Of a stretch of DNA of 64,000 bases, positions 61,800 to 64,000 are shown piece after piece (within the stretch, counting starts at the first letter, position 1; every line of letters begins with the position of its first letter). Location of the stretch: NCBI RefSeq assembly GCF_036370855.1, contig NC_088099.1, positions 70,634,718 through 70,698,717 on the forward strand, written 5' to 3'. The position numbers and the translations under genes were made by a program. This stretch comes from Dromaius novaehollandiae. Its lineage: Eukaryota; Chordata; Aves; Casuariiformes; Dromaiidae. A model generated the notes under the pieces. It did not search any database and was not told where the DNA came from. It was given only the letters and a program-made list of their open reading frames with translations.

Positions 61800-64000
61800 T
61801 AAATATGTATCAGGCCAAAGAGACGCTGGTTCTAGTGAACAGCGGTGATGTTAGAAACGTGTTCCAGCCCTTGTTCTGAAGGAGGCACAGAAAGGGCTCG
61901 AACTTCTTCCCACACAAATACTCCAGTTGTCTGAGGGATGGAGGCTTCCACTGTGGTTTCACAAAATCTGGCTTTGTAGCAATGTGGTAAAAGACCAAAT
62001 CTCAAATCCTGATGTTTATCATGGTGTGGAATTGTCATTGTCTGGTCAGTGCTTAACAAAGCTATAGAAACTAAAATAAAAATTTCAGCTTTGGGATACA
62101 GACAGAGAATTTGGTATCTAATCTCACTTTTTCAGTTAAGATGACAGATCTGTGAACCCTCGTTACTTTTGGGGAAGAAAATCAAATGTGCTTGCATTCA
62201 GATTTTTGTCCCACCTTCCAAATTCTACTGTAATTTTATTTTGTCAGTATGTCTCTGGTAGTGGTCCTGATATTATATCTGAGTCTGGAATGAAAAGGTT
62301 TGCAGTTTTCTGAGCTTTCCTTGCCCTTTTAAAATGCCACTCTACATTACAGTGAAAACTCGAGTTTTCCCTGTTTTTTGTGGCGGAGCAACTAGCATAG
62401 AACATCTAAGCATGTGTTGGATAAAAGCATCCTCATGAACAGTCACAGAATAAACTGTTTACTGTTTAATCTGACATTTATGCCAATTGCTATAAATTAG
62501 AAGTCCTGAAATTGAGACATTTTGGGGGAGCCTAAAATATTATTAGGTGAACCTGTGCATGTCAGTGAAAAAAATCTATCATTCTAAATGCTAAGGGTAA
62601 TTATAAGGATTTTTAAAGTATATTTGGAACAAAAAATCCTTGGTAGTTGAGTGGCCTACATTAAAGAGAGAGAAATGCTAGTAATATTCAAAAAAGGTAA
62701 AATACTTAATGTCCTGTGATTGGAAAGCGTCCGTATGATATATTTATAATATGTTATGGTGAAATATGTTCTATTCCATAAATAAATGGAAAGGATATTA
62801 AACATCTTCTCAAGATAAATTAGGTGTTTTAACTTATGGTACTACGTAACATGTACTAAACAGTTTGAAAACAATTGGCTGAAGAGCTTTCAGTGTCAGT
62901 GGTATTGGCAAACCTAACCTCTTGGGACACAGGCAAGTTTTCAGAAAAGCTGGAAGAGAGCTGATATGCTAAGATTTAAAGATGGTAAATGGAATGGCTG
63001 TTGAATGCATCTTGCTGCTGGTTCTTATTGTGTCTTACTCTGTTAGAAGAAAGAATGATTAGCATCTGGAATTTTGCCTCAATGAAGCTTTTAATATACT
63101 GTATCCTATAACCTCTTGGTTTTCTTTTGGTAAGATATACAGAATGAATTTTTATTTTCTTGTACTTTACACTCTCAGCCATTTTTCAACATCTTAAAAT
63201 GATTACCTACACTGAATATAATAACTTAGCAGTGGCCTCATTGCTACTGCATGCAAAAATGAAATAGCAGAGAGAGAATCTCCTGTATGTACAAGGATCA
63301 CACTCACCTTCTCAGATAGCACAGCGCTGGGAGCCCGCAAGGCCCATCACCTGGGTGTCTGTTGTGCCCCCTGAATCTTCAGTCGTTGCTTTTTAGCATG
63401 CAGTTCCTGCCCTATAGATTTCTTCTCTATACTAGTTCTTTCCCTGAATGTACAACCCTGCATCTGATTATATGAAATTACACTGAGCTTAGATGGGTTC
63501 AGCTGAGTGGTTCCAGTCACTTCCTAAGCAGTGCTATCTCCGTCTTTTTCACTATTCTGCAAATACTTTTATAATCAGACATGGTTTTATATTTGTTTCC
63601 GAACTGTGGATAACAATTTTGATTGGTGTCAGCCCTTGACTAATGAGAAACATCCTCGGCTGACAGGAATTTTTCCTCAGTGTAACAACTTTTTCAAATC
63701 TGCCACCTAGCTATTTCTGACTTCATCTGGTGATAGAGATACAGCAGTGATGTGAACTTTTTCCTGATGTCCCCAGTACATTTCTGCTCACTGCCTTATT
63801 TTTTTAACCTCTGGTTTTCTCCTTGTGTTCTCCGTTCTTTAATAGTTTTGACCAATTTGTCCTATTTGACTATTGACTAAAATTTGACTATTTTATTCAT
63901 GCTCTGTTTTCTGCTGTATGTTGGATCTTTTATTCCAATTGTTTTATCGTATACTTTGAGTATATTACATAGTCATTTATCACTCTTATATGCTATTCCT
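61800..64000. other. Gene-free right end of the window
   Basis: No gene or clear repeat was recognised. A short 'tattcaaaaaaggtaaaa' block near 62683 resembles the FKKGK block of a LINE but stands alone. The end near 63290-63420 is slightly richer in G and C, without an identifiable feature. Confidence 0.45.

Noticed and set aside
54200..64000. Expected IRX4 exons to the right of NDUFS6
   Set aside because: No homeobox or Iroquois motif is seen in any frame, so the gene must lie outside the window if synteny holds.

Overview
The window looks like nuclear DNA of a bird. The genes have introns and long AT-rich flanks. Two truncated CR1 retrotransposons carry avian-type 3' ends, and there are many older, decayed CR1/L2-like LINE pieces. 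A species cannot be named from the sequence.

Only two protein-coding genes can be supported, and they lie head to head at one CpG-rich promoter. MRPL36 (minus strand, coding 42396-42668) encodes the small zinc-binding mitochondrial ribosomal protein bL36m. NDUFS6 (plus strand, four coding exons from 42990 to 54121) encodes the zinc-binding 13-kDa subunit of respiratory complex I. Their start codons are 321 bp apart. The intervening DNA holds a perfect palindromic NRF-1 site, an Sp1 box, a CACGTG E-box and a YY1-type site over the NDUFS6 start codon, which suits co-regulation of two nuclear-encoded mitochondrial proteins. In mammals these two genes are also adjacent and divergent, with IRX4 and LPCAT1 nearby.

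Layout: 1-42279 has no gene that I can support. It contains LINE relics near 5510-5790, 9960-10200, 13181-13545, 16310-18075 and 36170-37300, and two younger CR1 copies at 19345-20558 (+) and 28955-29781 (-). 42280-54200 is the MRPL36/NDUFS6 pair. 54200-64000 has no supported gene and carries further LINE relics at 59470-61799.

The most striking observation is in the two younger CR1 copies. They lie in opposite orientation 8.7 kb apart and share a 668-bp core (19766-20433 and 29097-29764) in which I found no difference by direct reading. The sequence on both sides of the core differs clearly, and the 3' tails look like different CR1 subfamilies. Both cores carry the same premature stop and the same frameshift. 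Two independent insertions from an active source would not be expected to look like this. Ectopic gene conversion, an inverted duplication or an assembly error would explain it. I found no evidence of a novel gene system, CRISPR array, tRNA or rRNA.
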